Shown: positions 46,316 through 56,950, counted from the first letter of the stretch. The stretch is DNA of 64,000 nucleotides from Sarcocystis neurona (GCA_000727475.1 KL647306.1:523748-587747); one strand, 5' to 3'. Notes: generated from the letters alone by a model not told the origin. Made by a program: numbers and translations.

Positions 46316-48385
46316 TTATGGTTCTTCCCTATCCTTCGGCAGAAGACTATCCCGCTGCTGCAGTACCCTGGCACACGTCTCATGTTTCCGTCTGCTGAGC
46401 TGCTGCAGGCGGTGACCCCACACAAAGCCTTCCATAAGAGCGCCTCTCCAACTTTGCTGCATCTTCCCCTGCTGCTGTTTCTTCTCCTCCTCCTCCTCCG
46501 CCCTCTTCTTCTCCTTCTGCCTCTCTTTCTTCTTCTTCTCTTGCTGCGGCTGCTGCGGCTGCTCGGGCTGCCGCTGACCCCACAAGCGCGCCCGCAGCAG
46601 CGCCAGCTGCCGGTGCCGCTGTTGTTCTTCTTCTGCAGCAGCTACTGCTGCTGCGCGCTCCACTAGCGCCTCTTTAAAGATAGTGTCGCTGCTGCTTCCT
46701 TCCTCGTCTTCTTCTTCTTCTTCGCTGCTGCTGCTGCGGCTTTGGCTGCCGCCGCTCCGCCTCCTGCTGCTGCTCTGCTCTCCTGACGCGTCGCTTCCTT
46801 CTTCTCGTTCTGCTCTTCCCGAACTTGACACATACCTCGCAGCCGCCCTTCTTGCCAGGAATTCTCTCTCGCTGTCTTCTGCATCTTCTTCTTGTTCTCC
46901 ATCTCCTTCTTCATCTTCTTCTTTGCCCTCCCCCGCCCGTGCTGTCGGTGCCCTGTCCCCCCCAATGGCGCCTGGTGCCCCTGCTGCTGCTTCTCCTTGC
47001 GTATCTGCTTCACCAGCTGTTGCTGCTGCTGCTGCGGGTGACGCCTCTCCGTCTTTCCCTTTCCCGCCTTCCTCTTGTTTTGCTCTTTCTCCTTTTGCTT
47101 CGCCTGCTGCAACACCGTGACGTGAACGGGCAGTAGTCAAGTGCCGCTTTCTTCTCGAACCCTCTGCTCCTCCTGCTGCTCCCTGCGTTTCTTCGGGTGC
47201 TGCTGCTGCTCGTCTGAAGTGCGCTGCAGCTGCTGCTATTCGTGCCGCCGCTTCCACTGCTGCTTCTTCTGCCACGGTCCGTGCACCTGGTGCCGTTGTT
47301 GCCGCCCTTGCCGCTGCTGCTGCTGCTGCTGCATCTCCCGCTGCTGCCGCTGCTGCTGCATCTCCCGCTGCTGCCGCTGCTGCTGCATCTCTCGCTGCTG
47401 CTGCATCTCCCGCTGCGAAGGCTTCGTAGCCTGCGGCTGCTCGTGTGGTAGCTGCGCGAGCGGCTGCTGATGTGGGAGCGGCAGCAAATACTGGTTGCAC
47501 AGCAGTCTCACCCCCGCGCCTCACTCTTCGTCTCAGCTGCACAGAGGCGCGAGGAAGACTGTCCTGCGTCGAGAGTTTTTTAAACGGCAAGTGGTCTACG
47601 CAGACGCCGCTGGAAACCGCTGCTGCTCTTCCTTCTTCTTCTGTGTGTTGCTGACCACTTTTTTCTTCTCGATCTGACGCTGCTGCTGCTGTCGGGTCTG
47701 TTGGCCTTCTGCAGCGCGCCCAGCTGCTGCGAAGCGTTATGCTGCTGCTGGTGCTGCTGCGGCGAAAATCACCGCTTCTCCTCGCGCTATCTCCTGCGCG
47801 TAGAAGCTGCTGCTGCCGCTGCTGCCGTTGGCGCTGCTGCTGCAGAAAAGGAGCTGCACCGTACTGGTCTCCCGGTGTTGGCAAGTCTTGCTGCTGCTGC
47901 TGCTTGTTGCAGGCCGATGAAACGTCGGAATCGCTGCTGCTGCCGCTGTTGCTGCCTCTTCTTCGGCTCCTGCTTCTGCTGCTGCTCTCCCAGCCACTGC
48001 TAAGCGACCCGTCTGCTGTTGCCTCTTTAATTTGCCGGTGCAACAACGAATCAATCGACAGCGTAGAGAGCACCGCAGAAGAGTCGCTGTCGCGTCTTTC
48101 CCCTTCCCCTTCGCTCCAGCTGCTGCTGCTGCCCGCCTCCCCGCGCTCCTCTCCGTCTCTCCGCTCTTCTGCTCGGCCTGCTGCTGCTGCTGCTTCCCGC
48201 GTGTTGCCGCGGGGTAGCGCTCGCTTGGCTGTCCGCCGCTGCTGCTGCACTCCTCGAGCGGAAAAAAAGACAGCAGCAGCTTCCCTCAGCAAACTCGTCA
48301 CTTGACGGCGGAGGGCCGCTGCAGGTAGCAGCAACAGGAGAGGCACAAGCAGCACCGCGTGCGCGCAAGCCGCCCAGCCCGTCAT
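46316..48385 (-). CDS. Predicted secreted or membrane-anchored low-complexity protein, 689 aa
   Basis: A single frame runs from ATG 48,385 to TAA 46,316; another in-frame ATG lies at 48,430. From 48,385 the N-terminus (TGWAACAHAVLLVPLLLLLP) looks like a signal peptide or anchor. Then come a basic segment, acidic Ser-rich stretches, DSLLHRQIKEATADGSLS, Gln runs, three blocks of poly-Ala near residues 300-370, an acidic region (EGKEEDEEGDGEQEEDAEDS), a Ser/Glu-rich part (SRSSSSEEEEEDEEG) and a Lys/Glu coiled coil before a non-repetitive end (WRGALMEGFVWGHRLQQL). Upstream promoter signals are not recognisable. The length of the frame, the plausible N-terminus and the mixed composition argue for a real gene. 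Part of the Ala-rich centre might instead be spliced or read in the Gln frame. Confidence 0.58.
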   Translation of the reverse strand: MTGWAACAHAVLLVPLLLLLPAAALRRQVTSLLREAAAVFFSARGVQQQRRTAKRALPRGNTREAAAAAGRAEERRDGEERGEAGSSSSWSEGEGERRDSDSSAVLSTLSIDSLLHRQIKEATADGSLSSGWESSSRSRSRRRGSNSGSSSDSDVSSACNKQQQQQDLPTPGDQYGAAPFLQQQRQRQQRQQQLLRAGDSARRSGDFRRSSTSSSITLRSSWARCRRPTDPTAAAASDREEKSGQQHTEEEGRAAAVSSGVCVDHLPFKKLSTQDSLPRASVQLRRRVRRGGETAVQPVFAAAPTSAAARAATTRAAAGYEAFAAGDAAAARDAAAAAAAGDAAAAAAAGDAAAAAAAARAATTAPGARTVAEEAAVEAAARIAAAAAHFRRAAAAPEETQGAAGGAEGSRRKRHLTTARSRHGVAAGEAKGERAKQEEGGKGKDGEASPAAAAATAGEADTQGEAAAGAPGAIGGDRAPTARAGEGKEEDEEGDGEQEEDAEDSEREFLARRAAARYVSSSGRAEREEGSDASGEQSSSRRRSGGSQSRSSSSEEEEEDEEGSSSDTIFKEALVERAAAVAAAEEEQQRHRQLALLRARLWGQRQPEQPQQPQQEKKKKERQKEKKRAEEEEEKKQQQGKMQQSWRGALMEGFVWGHRLQQLSRRKHETCARVLQQRDSLLPKDREEP

Positions 48386-48439
48386 TCTCTCTCCTTCTAG
48401 AACCGCCACTTGAAGAATGCTGCTGCTCATATCCAAGCG

Positions 48440-49620
48440 CCCCCGTCAAACAGATAGCAGACCCACGACAATACATCTCTGTGTGTATGTTTCTCTCTTT
48501 TGTCGACGACACCTGCCTGTATGTGTGTGTGTGTGTCTCTCTTTCTGCCAAATTTACCCGTACATAGACACACATGTATGTTCACTGCAGCAACTCTTTG
48601 AGCGCCGTCTTGCTGCGTTTCTTCCAGTACCTTCGGGCACACACGTACACATGCAAACGTGCGTGTGTAGATCTATGTCTTCAATTTACGTGGCTTGTAT
48701 CTACTACGTATTTTTTCTTCCTCTCTGTTGTAAGGACGCCGCCGTTGCCACGCGTCATAGTAGATCAAGGGGGCAGCTCACACGCAGCGACACACGAAGC
48801 CGGCAGACTAGAAAATGCGTCTACACATAGGCGTTGGTATACAGAGGCCAAGTGACATATAGATAGAGGAAGAACTTCCTGCAGCCAAAGAGATATAGAA
48901 CAAGTAAAAGTGACTCAGTAGACAAGCACAGACAGATACCCACATGCAGGGGCTTCCTACAAGTAGTGGGTAAACAGCTAGAAAAAGAGAGACATAGATT
49001 TACGTCTTCGGGGTTCGGCACGGATGAGAGGTGAACACCCGCAGAGAAGTTTTTCTTTCTCTCGCTCATGTTCGTCAAGCGCTAGAACAAGATAAACGCA
49101 GAAAAGTCAGCAACAGCAGCAGCAGCAGCCGGTGACCAAGCGTGCTGGTCCTCTGCGGCGCTACACTGTCCCCGGAGTGTCTTTGTCTCACTCGGGACGC
49201 ACACGCGCAAATATATTCATTCATGAGCGTAACCAAACACACACACACACAGACACATACGCCTATACAAATCACTACACATACATTTATACTCCATTAC
49301 ATACGTGTTAATATATATATATATGTGTATACACCACGCTAGGGGTGTGATCGATCCACAGCCCGAGCTCGGACGTGTGTGCCTATACATCTTTCTACGT
49401 ATATATACGTTTTTAGGTGTGTTTGTGGGTACGTAAATATGTAACATGTACGCACGTATACGTGCGTATGCGTGTCTGTTGATGTCTACTTTTGTGTGTG
49501 TGCACATACCTCTGTGAGGCGTCTAGTATATATGCGTATATATTATACGTGGCACGATTAGCCACGGAAGTGTGTAGAGAAGCGCGCGTGTCTGTGTGCC
49601 AGAGCGAACATATTTGAGCG
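48440..49620. other. Intergenic, no gene seen
   Basis: CACACA and (TA)n microsatellites with short frames only. A short CAG run lies at 49,112-49,129. Confidence 0.5.
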
Positions 49621-49639
49621 TCAAGATGGATGTGTGCGT

Positions 49640-50275
49640 ACAAGGCATGTGGTGAGGTGTACGTACACTGGATCTGCGTGTGTGCACGTGTAGATACACG
49701 AGATGTGCGCGTACAGAGGCGTAAATATCCTACAGAGACGTCCGTAGGAGGAATCACACGGGATGTGTGCTGCGCAGGTGTACACACGCTGCAACTGCCT
49801 ATGCAGAGTAGCCGTGCGCATGTAGGTGTAGGTACACCACACGAATGTGGGTGTAGATACACTGGAGGTGCGCACGTAGGTGTGGGTACACCACACGTGG
49901 ACGACTGGAGGTGTAGATACACTGGAAGTGCGCATGTAGGTGTAGGTACACCACACGAATGTGGGTGTAGATACACTGGAGGTGCGCACGTAGGTGTAGG
50001 TACACCACACGTGGACGACTGGAGGTGTAGATACACTGGAAGTGCGCATGTAGGTAGAGATACCCTGACGGATCCTGTGGAGGCGTTTAGATACAATGGA
50101 GGTGCTCACGCGGTGTCAGTACACTCGGTGGACGTAATACGTGTAGCTACACGGGAAGTGCGCACGCAGTGTAGATACACCCGATGGACGTATGGCGTAG
50201 GTGTAAGTACACTGCAGCGCGCACGTGGTGTAGGTACACTGGGTGGGCGTACGCAGGTGTACGGGCAGGAGATCT
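49640..50275. repeat. TGTAGATACAC minisatellite with 114-bp higher-order unit
   Basis: Degenerate units of about 28 bases carry GGTGTAGRTACACYGG. From 49,821 a 114-bp block repeats exactly in register (49,821, 49,935, then a partial copy from 50,049). It contains alternating half-units with CACACGAATGTGGGTG and CACACGTGGACGACTGGAGG. Because 114 is a multiple of three, frames stay open across copies on both strands. The 49,630-50,868 plus frame is therefore not accepted as a gene. Confidence 0.85.
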
Positions 50276-50639
50276 TTGTGTCTGTTTACGTGTACGTGTA
50301 TATACCACGTGGCTACCTGCTGCGCATGCGCCCATACATACGCATGCATACCGAGAGCCAAGTACAGAAAAAATCGGTGTATTTCTTCTATTTTCAAACA
50401 TGTCTGCGCACTGCATTGTGCACCACGTACGCATGCATATACACATATATATGTGGCAAGGTGTGGATATACATGTGGTGTGTATACTACGTAGACAACG
50501 CTCCGTCTACCCTTGTGAACGTCCATCGAGCAGATGGGAGAAAACCCGTGCATGCGAGTGGCTGTACGCGCGACTGCCACTCCTTCCATGGAAGTGTACG
50601 TAGCATGATATATACGTCGACTCTCTGTCAATATTATAT

Positions 50640-50850
50640 CTCTTCATATATATACACACATCTGTCTACCTGTCTCTCTACATATAAAGATCTATGTTAC
50701 GTATACGTGTGTGTGTGTGTGTGTCTAACAGGCGCCTCCGAGCACCGAACAAGCATTTATATATACATATATATATATGGATATGTGTGTACATACATAT
50801 ATATATATATATGTATGTATATGGAGCTACTACATTCTTGTGTATATACG
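50640..50850. other. AT-rich microsatellite
   Basis: (TA)n, GTGTGTGTGT and TATATGGATATG runs next to the 51 kb exon. No gene is seen. Confidence 0.6.
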
Positions 50851-51052
50851 TACGCGTCTAGCTGGTGAGACGGGTGTCTCCGCTGCCTCTTCGGTGCTCC
50901 GGGTGTACGTACACGAGAGGTGTGTTGCGGTGTGTGTGGGGCGTGCTCCTCTTGCTGCTGGACCTGCTGCTTCTCCGTCGCGCTGCTGCTGCTGTTGGGC
51001 TGCGGGGTTTGTGGCTGCTGCTGTCCTTCGCTTGCAGAGCTGTGGCACCTAC

Positions 51053-51236
51053 TTTCTTCATACGAGTTGTAGAAACGCTCTGCCAGCAGCACCAGCTTCC
51101 GTTCGACGGGCTCCAGCGTCTCCAGACACTCCTGCTGCAGACCGCAGCACCAGCAGCATGAGAAGTTGAACTGCATCAGTACGAGCGGCTCGAAGGCAGC
51201 AGCGGCAGCCAGGGCGCCGGCGTCTCTCTCCGGCTG
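51053..51236 (-). CDS. Candidate exon, unknown conserved-looking segment
   Basis: The frame follows an acceptor CACTGCACAG and reads QPERDAGALAAAAAFEPLVL, MQFNFSCCWCCGLQQECLE and TLEPVERKLVLLAERFYNSY, ending at GAAGAAA|GTAGGT. If the donor is not used it continues through Ser/Gln-rich sequence. The middle has no repeats and has a helix-like hydrophobic pattern. An in-frame ATG exists at 51,176. No family is recognised, and partner exons were not placed. Confidence 0.35.
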
Positions 51237-51337
51237 CTGTGCAGTGGACTCCTCCCGTTACCTCAGAAGGCGCCCACGTAGCACGAGGCAGCGCGACGCT
51301 GCAGCAGCCGGATCCGCAGCGCGAGAAGTGCAGGCAC

Positions 51338-51530
51338 AACGCCAGCAGCAGCAGCAGTGGCACAGAGACAACGCCAGCAGCAGCAGCAGGAGTGGCACAG
51401 AGACAACGCCAGCAGCAGCAGCAGGAGTGGCACAGAGACAACGCCAGCAGCAGCAGCAGGAGTGGCACAGAGACAACGCCAGCAGCAGCAGCAGGAGTGG
51501 CACAGAGACAACGCCAGCAGACGCAGGAGC
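51338..51530. repeat. 35-bp tandem repeat, about five copies
   Basis: The unit GACAACGCCAGCAGCAGCAG + CAGGAGTGGCACAGA starts at 51,367, 51,402, 51,437, 51,472 and 51,507, with a shorter variant just before. Copies are nearly identical. The period is not a multiple of three. Confidence 0.92.
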
Positions 51531-52069
51531 AGGGGCGGCAGCGGAATGGGAGCAGGACGACCACCCGAAGACCGGCGCGAGCAGCAGGAGCAGCAGCAGC
51601 AGAAGCAGCAGCAGACGCAGCGCGACGTGTCGGGCAGCAGCAGAAGCAACAGTGACAGGAGTGAGAAGGAAACGGAGGAACAGCAGCAGCAGCAGACGAG
51701 TGAGGCCGCGAGGCAGCGACACACAGCGGAGGAAAGCAGGCTGCCCTCACACATCTTCAACAGCACATGCAAACAGGTAGAGCCTACTGGAAGACACGTG
51801 TGCGACCCTGTGCCCCGCAGCTGCATGCGACGCTACTACTACTACTACTGCTGCCACTACTACTACTACTACTCTTACGACTGTCCCTCCTCCTCCTGCA
51901 GCAGCTCCCGAACCCGCCCCTCCCCGCCTACCTGTGCGTCGACGTCAGCGTCTTCCACAGCGCAAAGCAGTCGGGCCTACATGCAGCACATCCACCTACA
52001 CGCACATATCACCGTCGTCAAAGAAGATACTTCTCTACTTACATACTTGTCTACCGATATAGATATATG

Positions 52070-52560
52070 AGTATAGAAGTATATAAACAGATACTCATAA
52101 CCAGCGCCCTCAACCCGCACATATATATATATATATATCTACCTCTCTCTCTCTTTATGTATATGGACACACAGGTGTATAAAAGCATCACCGTAGGCAA
52201 TGCATGTACATGCAGATATACCAGCACACACACACACATATATATATATATATGTATATGGAGACGCGTCCACAAATACAGAATCGTAGGCACTACATAC
52301 ACTGACGCATATATCGGCGCCCTCGACCCACATATATCTTCGTACGTATATATATATATATATATATATACGGACACCCATGTAGGTAGACGCCTTCTCG
52401 TTGGCACTACATACATATATATATATACATATATGCACGTACGTACAGCTGCTTGCGTGGACCACATACAAGAGACGCTATGAATATATCTGTGCACAGA
52501 CATATACACACACACAGACAGGAATATCTCCGCACGAATACATATATATATATATATTCT
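52070..52560. repeat. AT-rich microsatellite field
   Basis: (TA)n blocks alternate with ACACACACATATATAT and diverged copies of GGCACTACATACA (52,290 and 52,400). No gene is seen. Confidence 0.75.
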
Positions 52561-52685
52561 CGTGCTGGTAGACTGTGTGAGGCACACGAACACATCCGTA
52601 CGTAAAGGCAGCTCTCTTTGTCTTTCTCTCTGTTTCTCCGGCTCTCTCGTTTTGTGTCTCTCTGTCGCTGTGCACGTCCAGGCAG

Positions 52686-52870
52686 GCAGACGGCGTGCCC
52701 ACGGACCTTGGGTATTCACCCACGGATCGACTTGCGCAGAAGGCATGCAAAGGACAGACGCAGCAGGACACGCAGAAGAAGGAGCTGGGAACCCCATCTG
52801 CAAAAAGCGGGGCCCTTCACTGGACACGCACGTGCTGCCGCTACTACTGCTGCGAAGGCAGAGGAAGCAC
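52686..52870 (+). CDS. Possible exon
   Basis: After CACGTCCAGGCAG the plus frame reads VPTDLGYSPTDRLAQKACKG and continues hydrophilic, then Cys/Tyr-rich before entering CAG repeats. A minus frame is also open. No family is recognised. Confidence 0.22.
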
Positions 52871-53589
52871 TGCTGCAGCAGCAAGCTCCTCAGCGTGTTG
52901 CTGCTCCGGCTGCTGCTTCTGCTGACTGCTCCTTGTCAAGCAGCGCCGTTGTCTGGGGGCGCATCTAAGGGGCTCGGCCAGGAGCTACCGTCGAGGAAAT
53001 ACTTATTTTTCAGTGTCTCTGTATGTGTGTGTTGCTGTGTGCTGCTGCTGCTGCGCTTGTCGGGCAGCCGCTGTTCGACTGTTACCGCTCCGCCGCACGA
53101 CTCCATTTCGCCTACAGTTGCCGTTCTCCTGCGGCTGCAGCAGCACCGCAGGAACTGCTGCCCCGGCTGCCGTCTGCTGCGGGAACTACGCTAGTGGTTG
53201 TGGTTGCTGCTGCTGCCGTCTCCTCAGCGCTGCTGTGTATCATTCTGCTGTTGCTTCCCTTGGTGTCGCTGCTGCCGCTGCTGCCATTCATCCTGATCCA
53301 CCGTCTGCTCCTATCAATCTCCTGCACTAGCTCCTACAACTGTGATTGTTTTCTTCGAACTGCCGTGCGCTCTCTCGGACGACTGCTGCTATTGCTGCAG
53401 GAGTTCCTGTTGTTGTCACTTCTGCTGCTGCCAACCCCGCTGCTGCAGTTGTTGTACGTGGGGGCGCTGCTGCTGCTCGAAGCGCTGCTGTTGCTGCTGC
53501 TACGTTGGTTGCTGCTGTTGCTGCTGCTCCACTGGTTGTTGTTGCTGCTGCTCCAGTAGTTGCTGCTGCTCCAGCAGTTGCTGGTGCTG

Positions 53590-53910
53590 TTAAACATGGG
53601 TTGCTGCTGGCCCTGTAGGGGTGTGCTTGCTTACGATATGCCGTTGGCGTTGCCTGCGATGTTGTTCGTAGCGGGTGCGGAGAAGGCGCAGCTCCCGCTG
53701 CAGGCGTCTGTTTTTCTTCCTCCATCGTTGTAGAGCGTCTCGCAGCAGCTGCAGTTTCTCCTTGCTCCACCCGAGCAGGAGCAGCAACAGCAGCAGCGAC
53801 AGCAGCCCCCCGCAGCACCACGCGGTGCCTGTCACAACATACGACGCGGGCCTTTCGTCTGCTGCTCGGTTGCTTCGCTGCTGCAGCAGCAGCAACAGCA
53901 GCGGTTCCAT
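53590..53910 (-). CDS. Small membrane protein with basic coiled coil, 106 aa or exon
   Basis: ATG at 53,910, TAA at 53,590. Order: Leu/Gln start, short polar segment (ADERPASYVVTGTAW), one hydrophobic helix ([15 protein letters not shown]), then a strongly basic coiled-coil stretch (SKEKLQLLRDALQRWRKKNR, LQRELRLLRTRYEQHRRQRQ). The pattern predicts a single-pass protein with a basic cytosolic or lumenal helix. A good donor (CATATC|GTAAGC) lies near the end, so the last 15 or so residues may be replaced by another exon. An upstream minus-strand exon ending YLPLSEVVEECELRQG is possible near 54,080-54,140. Confidence 0.42.
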   Translation of the reverse strand: MEPLLLLLLQQRSNRAADERPASYVVTGTAWCCGGLLSLLLLLLLLGWSKEKLQLLRDALQRWRKKNRRLQRELRLLRTRYEQHRRQRQRHIVSKHTPTGPAATHV

Positions 53911-54288
53911 TGCAACCGCAGCAGCGTCTGCAACAACGTGGCACCGCAGTGACGCCGGTCTCTCTCTCCGAAGATATATATATGTCTATATATGCATGCA
54001 GGCAGCTGGAGTATTCGCCTAACAACACTTCTGACCCTGATGCCACGGCGGTGGCCCATGACCGATGTGCCGATGTGTAGCGCACTTCACACGCCTTGGC
54101 GCAGTTCACATTCCTCGACGACTTCCGACAGAGGCAGGTACCACCTGCTCGTACTCCTGCGCCTGCTGCTGCTGCTGCTATTCCCGCTCCTGCTGCTGTG
54201 CCTGCAGTCTGTCCTGGTGCTCTCCCTGCTGCAGGGAAGGCGCCTCTGCTGCTCCTACATGTCCCCGCTGCCGTCAGTGCTGCTGCCG

Positions 54289-54801
54289 CTACTGCTTCTT
54301 CTCCTGCTCGGACGTGTGGACGGCTGAGCCCCGTCGAACTACTTCTGTTCCGACTGCGGCTGCTTCTGCTGCTGCTGCGGCTGCATCTGCTGCTGCTGCT
54401 GCGACTGCTGCTGCTGGCGGTGTGACTGAGACCGTAGCGGCGAAGTCGGCTGCGCGTCCTCTTCTTGCTAGTGCTGGTGCCGGGGGGAGCCGCCACGCCT
54501 TAGCAGCACCAGTCCTGCAGAGCGTGCAGGGGGCGACAGGGCGGCCCGCAGCAACATCGTGAGAGCAGAAGGTGGTGGTAGGCAGCCCTGAGAACTGTTC
54601 ATAGTAGGGAGGAATATTACGAGAAGGGGGACCCGCAGCAGCTTCTTCGTTGAAAGCAGCAACAAGCCTGCAGGCGTCCCCACGGGGGGTGTACGTACAC
54701 CAGAATACATTCAGATAAGCCGCACGCTCACTGGGCGGCGCGGTACTACTAACATTTGTGGACGCCGCGAACCGTGGAAACGCCGCTCGTACGTGCTGCA
54801 C
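54289..54801 (-). CDS. Unassigned exon-like ORF, Cys-containing then Ala-rich
   Basis: The frame follows a good acceptor (GATGCTTTCGCAG, exon start about 54,803) and reads AAYLNVFWCTYTPRGDACRL, NIPPYYEQFSGLPTTTFCSH and PVAPCTLCRTG. It then enters an Ala run and ends GTEVVRRGSAVHTSEQEKKQ at TAG 54,289. Six Cys fall in the non-repetitive part. There is no ATG at the start, so it would be a last exon. The GTGTACGTACAC palindrome at 54,689 is inside the frame and reads CTYT, so part of the frame may itself be repeat-derived. Confidence 0.38.
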   Translation of the reverse strand: MQHVRAAFPRFAASTNVSSTAPPSERAAYLNVFWCTYTPRGDACRLVAAFNEEAAAGPPSRNIPPYYEQFSGLPTTTFCSHDVAAGRPVAPCTLCRTGAAKAWRLPPAPALARRGRAADFAATVSVTPPAAAVAAAAADAAAAAAEAAAVGTEVVRRGSAVHTSEQEKKQ

Positions 54802-55268
54802 ACCTGCGAAAGCATCCTGCTAGAGTGTACGCACTGGAGTGTACGTACACCAGAAGAGCTGTCACTATCCTGTAGGAACACCAGGGGACACGTCGCCCAG
54901 GCGGAGACCCAACCGCAGTCGAAGAGTTAAACGGAGTTAGACACGCAGATGCGGTGAACGACCACCCGCATGTTGTGTGCCAACATCACTACGGTGTCTA
55001 GACGTCTGACAACACGCTACTTGAGTGTACGTACACCGGAAACCCCGCGGCGCGCTGCGCAACTCTGGGACTGACTGAAACAGGGGTAGCTGCATGCGAG
55101 TAACAGGTAAGACTGGGAAGAGAAGTTGTAGATCTAGTCGAAAAAGTATGCTGGTGGGGTTGACCGACTCCGCATACCATCATCATGCAATTCCGAAAGG
55201 CCGCATTCTGCTGGAAATGAAACATACCGGTAAACACCCAAGTGCAGTGTACATACACTTGACCGCAG

Positions 55269-55473
55269 ACTGAGGCATTGCGGCCTCTTCGAAACACATG
55301 CTCCCGGCTGTTCGTCTGCTCGTGCGACGGAAAGCGTCCTTGTGGCGGCGGATACGTGCGAGCGGAAGCATCTTGTTGAAGATCACCTTAGAACAGTAGA
55401 AAAAAGGAAGTTGATTTCCCTCCGTGTGGAGACGGGAAACCCAACACGCTGCCTTCGCTATTTTGAGCTGCAG
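55269..55473 (+). CDS. Candidate exon, unknown protein
   Basis: The exon lies between ACTTGACCGCAG| and GAGCTGCAG|GTATGC, with 68 uninterrupted codons after a one-base entry phase. It has no repeats and reads LRHCGLFETHAPGCSS, then VLVAADTCERKHLVEDHLRT and KLISLRVETGNPTRCLRYFE. The following intron would contain the CAG array and the second assembly gap. Partner exons may be among the plus-strand candidates further right. A minus-strand frame is also open here, but the splice borders favour plus. Confidence 0.42.
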
Positions 55474-55589
55474 GTATGCTGCGCCGTCCCGTGTGGTGGG
55501 CACCGCCTGCCTGTTGGGAGAAACAACGCTGGCTACGCTGCTGCTACTGCGCTTGCTGCAGCACCATGCTGCGACGGCAGTGACACGAA

Positions 55590-56363
55590 TAACAATAGCA
55601 GCAGCACCGGCAGCAGTACCAGTAGCAACCCTGGTACGCCATCGCCGTGGCAACACCAGCAGCAGCAGCAACANNNNNNNNNNNNNNNNNNNNNNNNNNN
55701 NNNNNNNNNNNNNNNNNNNNNNNNNNNNNNNNNNNNNNNNNNNNNNNNNNNNNNNNNNNNNNNNNNNNNNNNNNNNNNNNNNNNNNNNNNNNNNNNNNNN
55801 NNNNNNNNNNNNNNNNNNNNNNNNNNNNNNNNNNNNNNNNNNNNNNNNNNNNNNNNNNNNNNNNNNNNNNNNNNNNNNNNNNNNNNNNNNNNNNNNNNNN
55901 NNNNNNNNNNNNNNNNNNNNNNNNNNNNNNNNNNNNNNNNNNNNNNNNNNNNNNNNNNNNNNNNNNNNNNNNNNNNNNNNNNNNNNNNNNNNNNNNNNNN
56001 NNNNNNNNNNNNNNNNNNNNNNNNNNNNNNNNNNNNNNNNNNNNNNNNNNNNNNNNNNNNNNNNNNNNNNNNNNNNNNNNNNNNNNNNNNNNNNNNNNNN
56101 NNNNNNNNNNNNNNNNNNNNNNNNNNNNNNNNNNNNNNNNNNNNNNNNNNNNNNNNNNNNNNNNNNNNNNNNNNNNNNNNNNNNNNNNNNNNNNNNNNNN
56201 NNNNNNNNNNNNNNNNNNNNNNNNNNNNNNNNNNNNNNNNNNNNNNNNNNNNNNNNNNNNNNNNNNNNNNNNNNNNNNNNNNNNNNNNNNNNNNNNNNNN
56301 NNNNNNNNNNNNNNNNNNNNNNNNNNNNNNNNNNNNNNNNNNNNNNNNNNNNNNNNNNNNNNG

Positions 56364-56395
<32 letters not shown>

Positions 56396-56414
56396 GCAGC
56401 AGCAACAGCAGCAG

Positions 56415-56446
<32 letters not shown>

Positions 56447-56790
56447 GCAGCAGCAACAGCAGCAGCGGCAATAGCAGCAGCAGCAGCAGCAACAGCAGCA
56501 GCCGTACCAGCAGCAATTCAAGTAGATAGGAGCAGCAGCAGCAATAGCAGCATCAATAGCGGTCGCTACTGCGGTAATCGCAGCTGTGGCAGCTCAACCA
56601 GCATCAATAGCAGCGACAACAGCAGCAACATCAGCAGCAACAGCGGCAGCAACGGCAGCGGCAGCAACCGCAGCAGCAGCAACAGCGGCAATAATAGCAG
56701 CAACGACAGCAGCAGCACGAGCAAGAGCAGCAGCAGCAACAGCAGCACGAACAGCAACAGCAGCAGCAGCAACAGCAGCACGAACGGCAA

Positions 56791-56825
<35 letters not shown>

Positions 56826-56945
56826 GCGGCAACAGCAGCAACGGCAGCAACAACAGCAGCAGCACCAACAGTAGCAACAACTGCAGCAGCAGCAACGGCA
56901 GCAGCCACAGCTGCAGCAACAGCAGCAGCGGCTCACTGGAACTAC
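55590..56945. repeat. CAG/CAA array with assembly gap
   Basis: Interrupted CAG, CAA and CGG repeats flank an N run at 55,674-56,362 (689 positions). Ser/Asn, Ala/Thr and Gln frames all stay open over more than 1 kb, so no frame is diagnostic. The array probably lies in an intron following the exon at 55,269-55,473. Confidence 0.85.
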
Positions 56946-56950
56946 ACAAA

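Noticed and set aside
49630..50868. 412-codon plus-strand open frame
   Set aside because: Its length is produced by a 114-bp tandem repeat that is a multiple of three, and it runs into (TA)n sequence. No splice or homology support.
53327..53600. TAG codons inside Gln-frame CAG tracts as evidence for stop-codon reassignment
   Set aside because: CAATAGCAG is simply AATAGC in the Ser/Asn frame and common in non-coding CAG arrays. Confirmed SSL1 exons use the standard code as far as can be seen.
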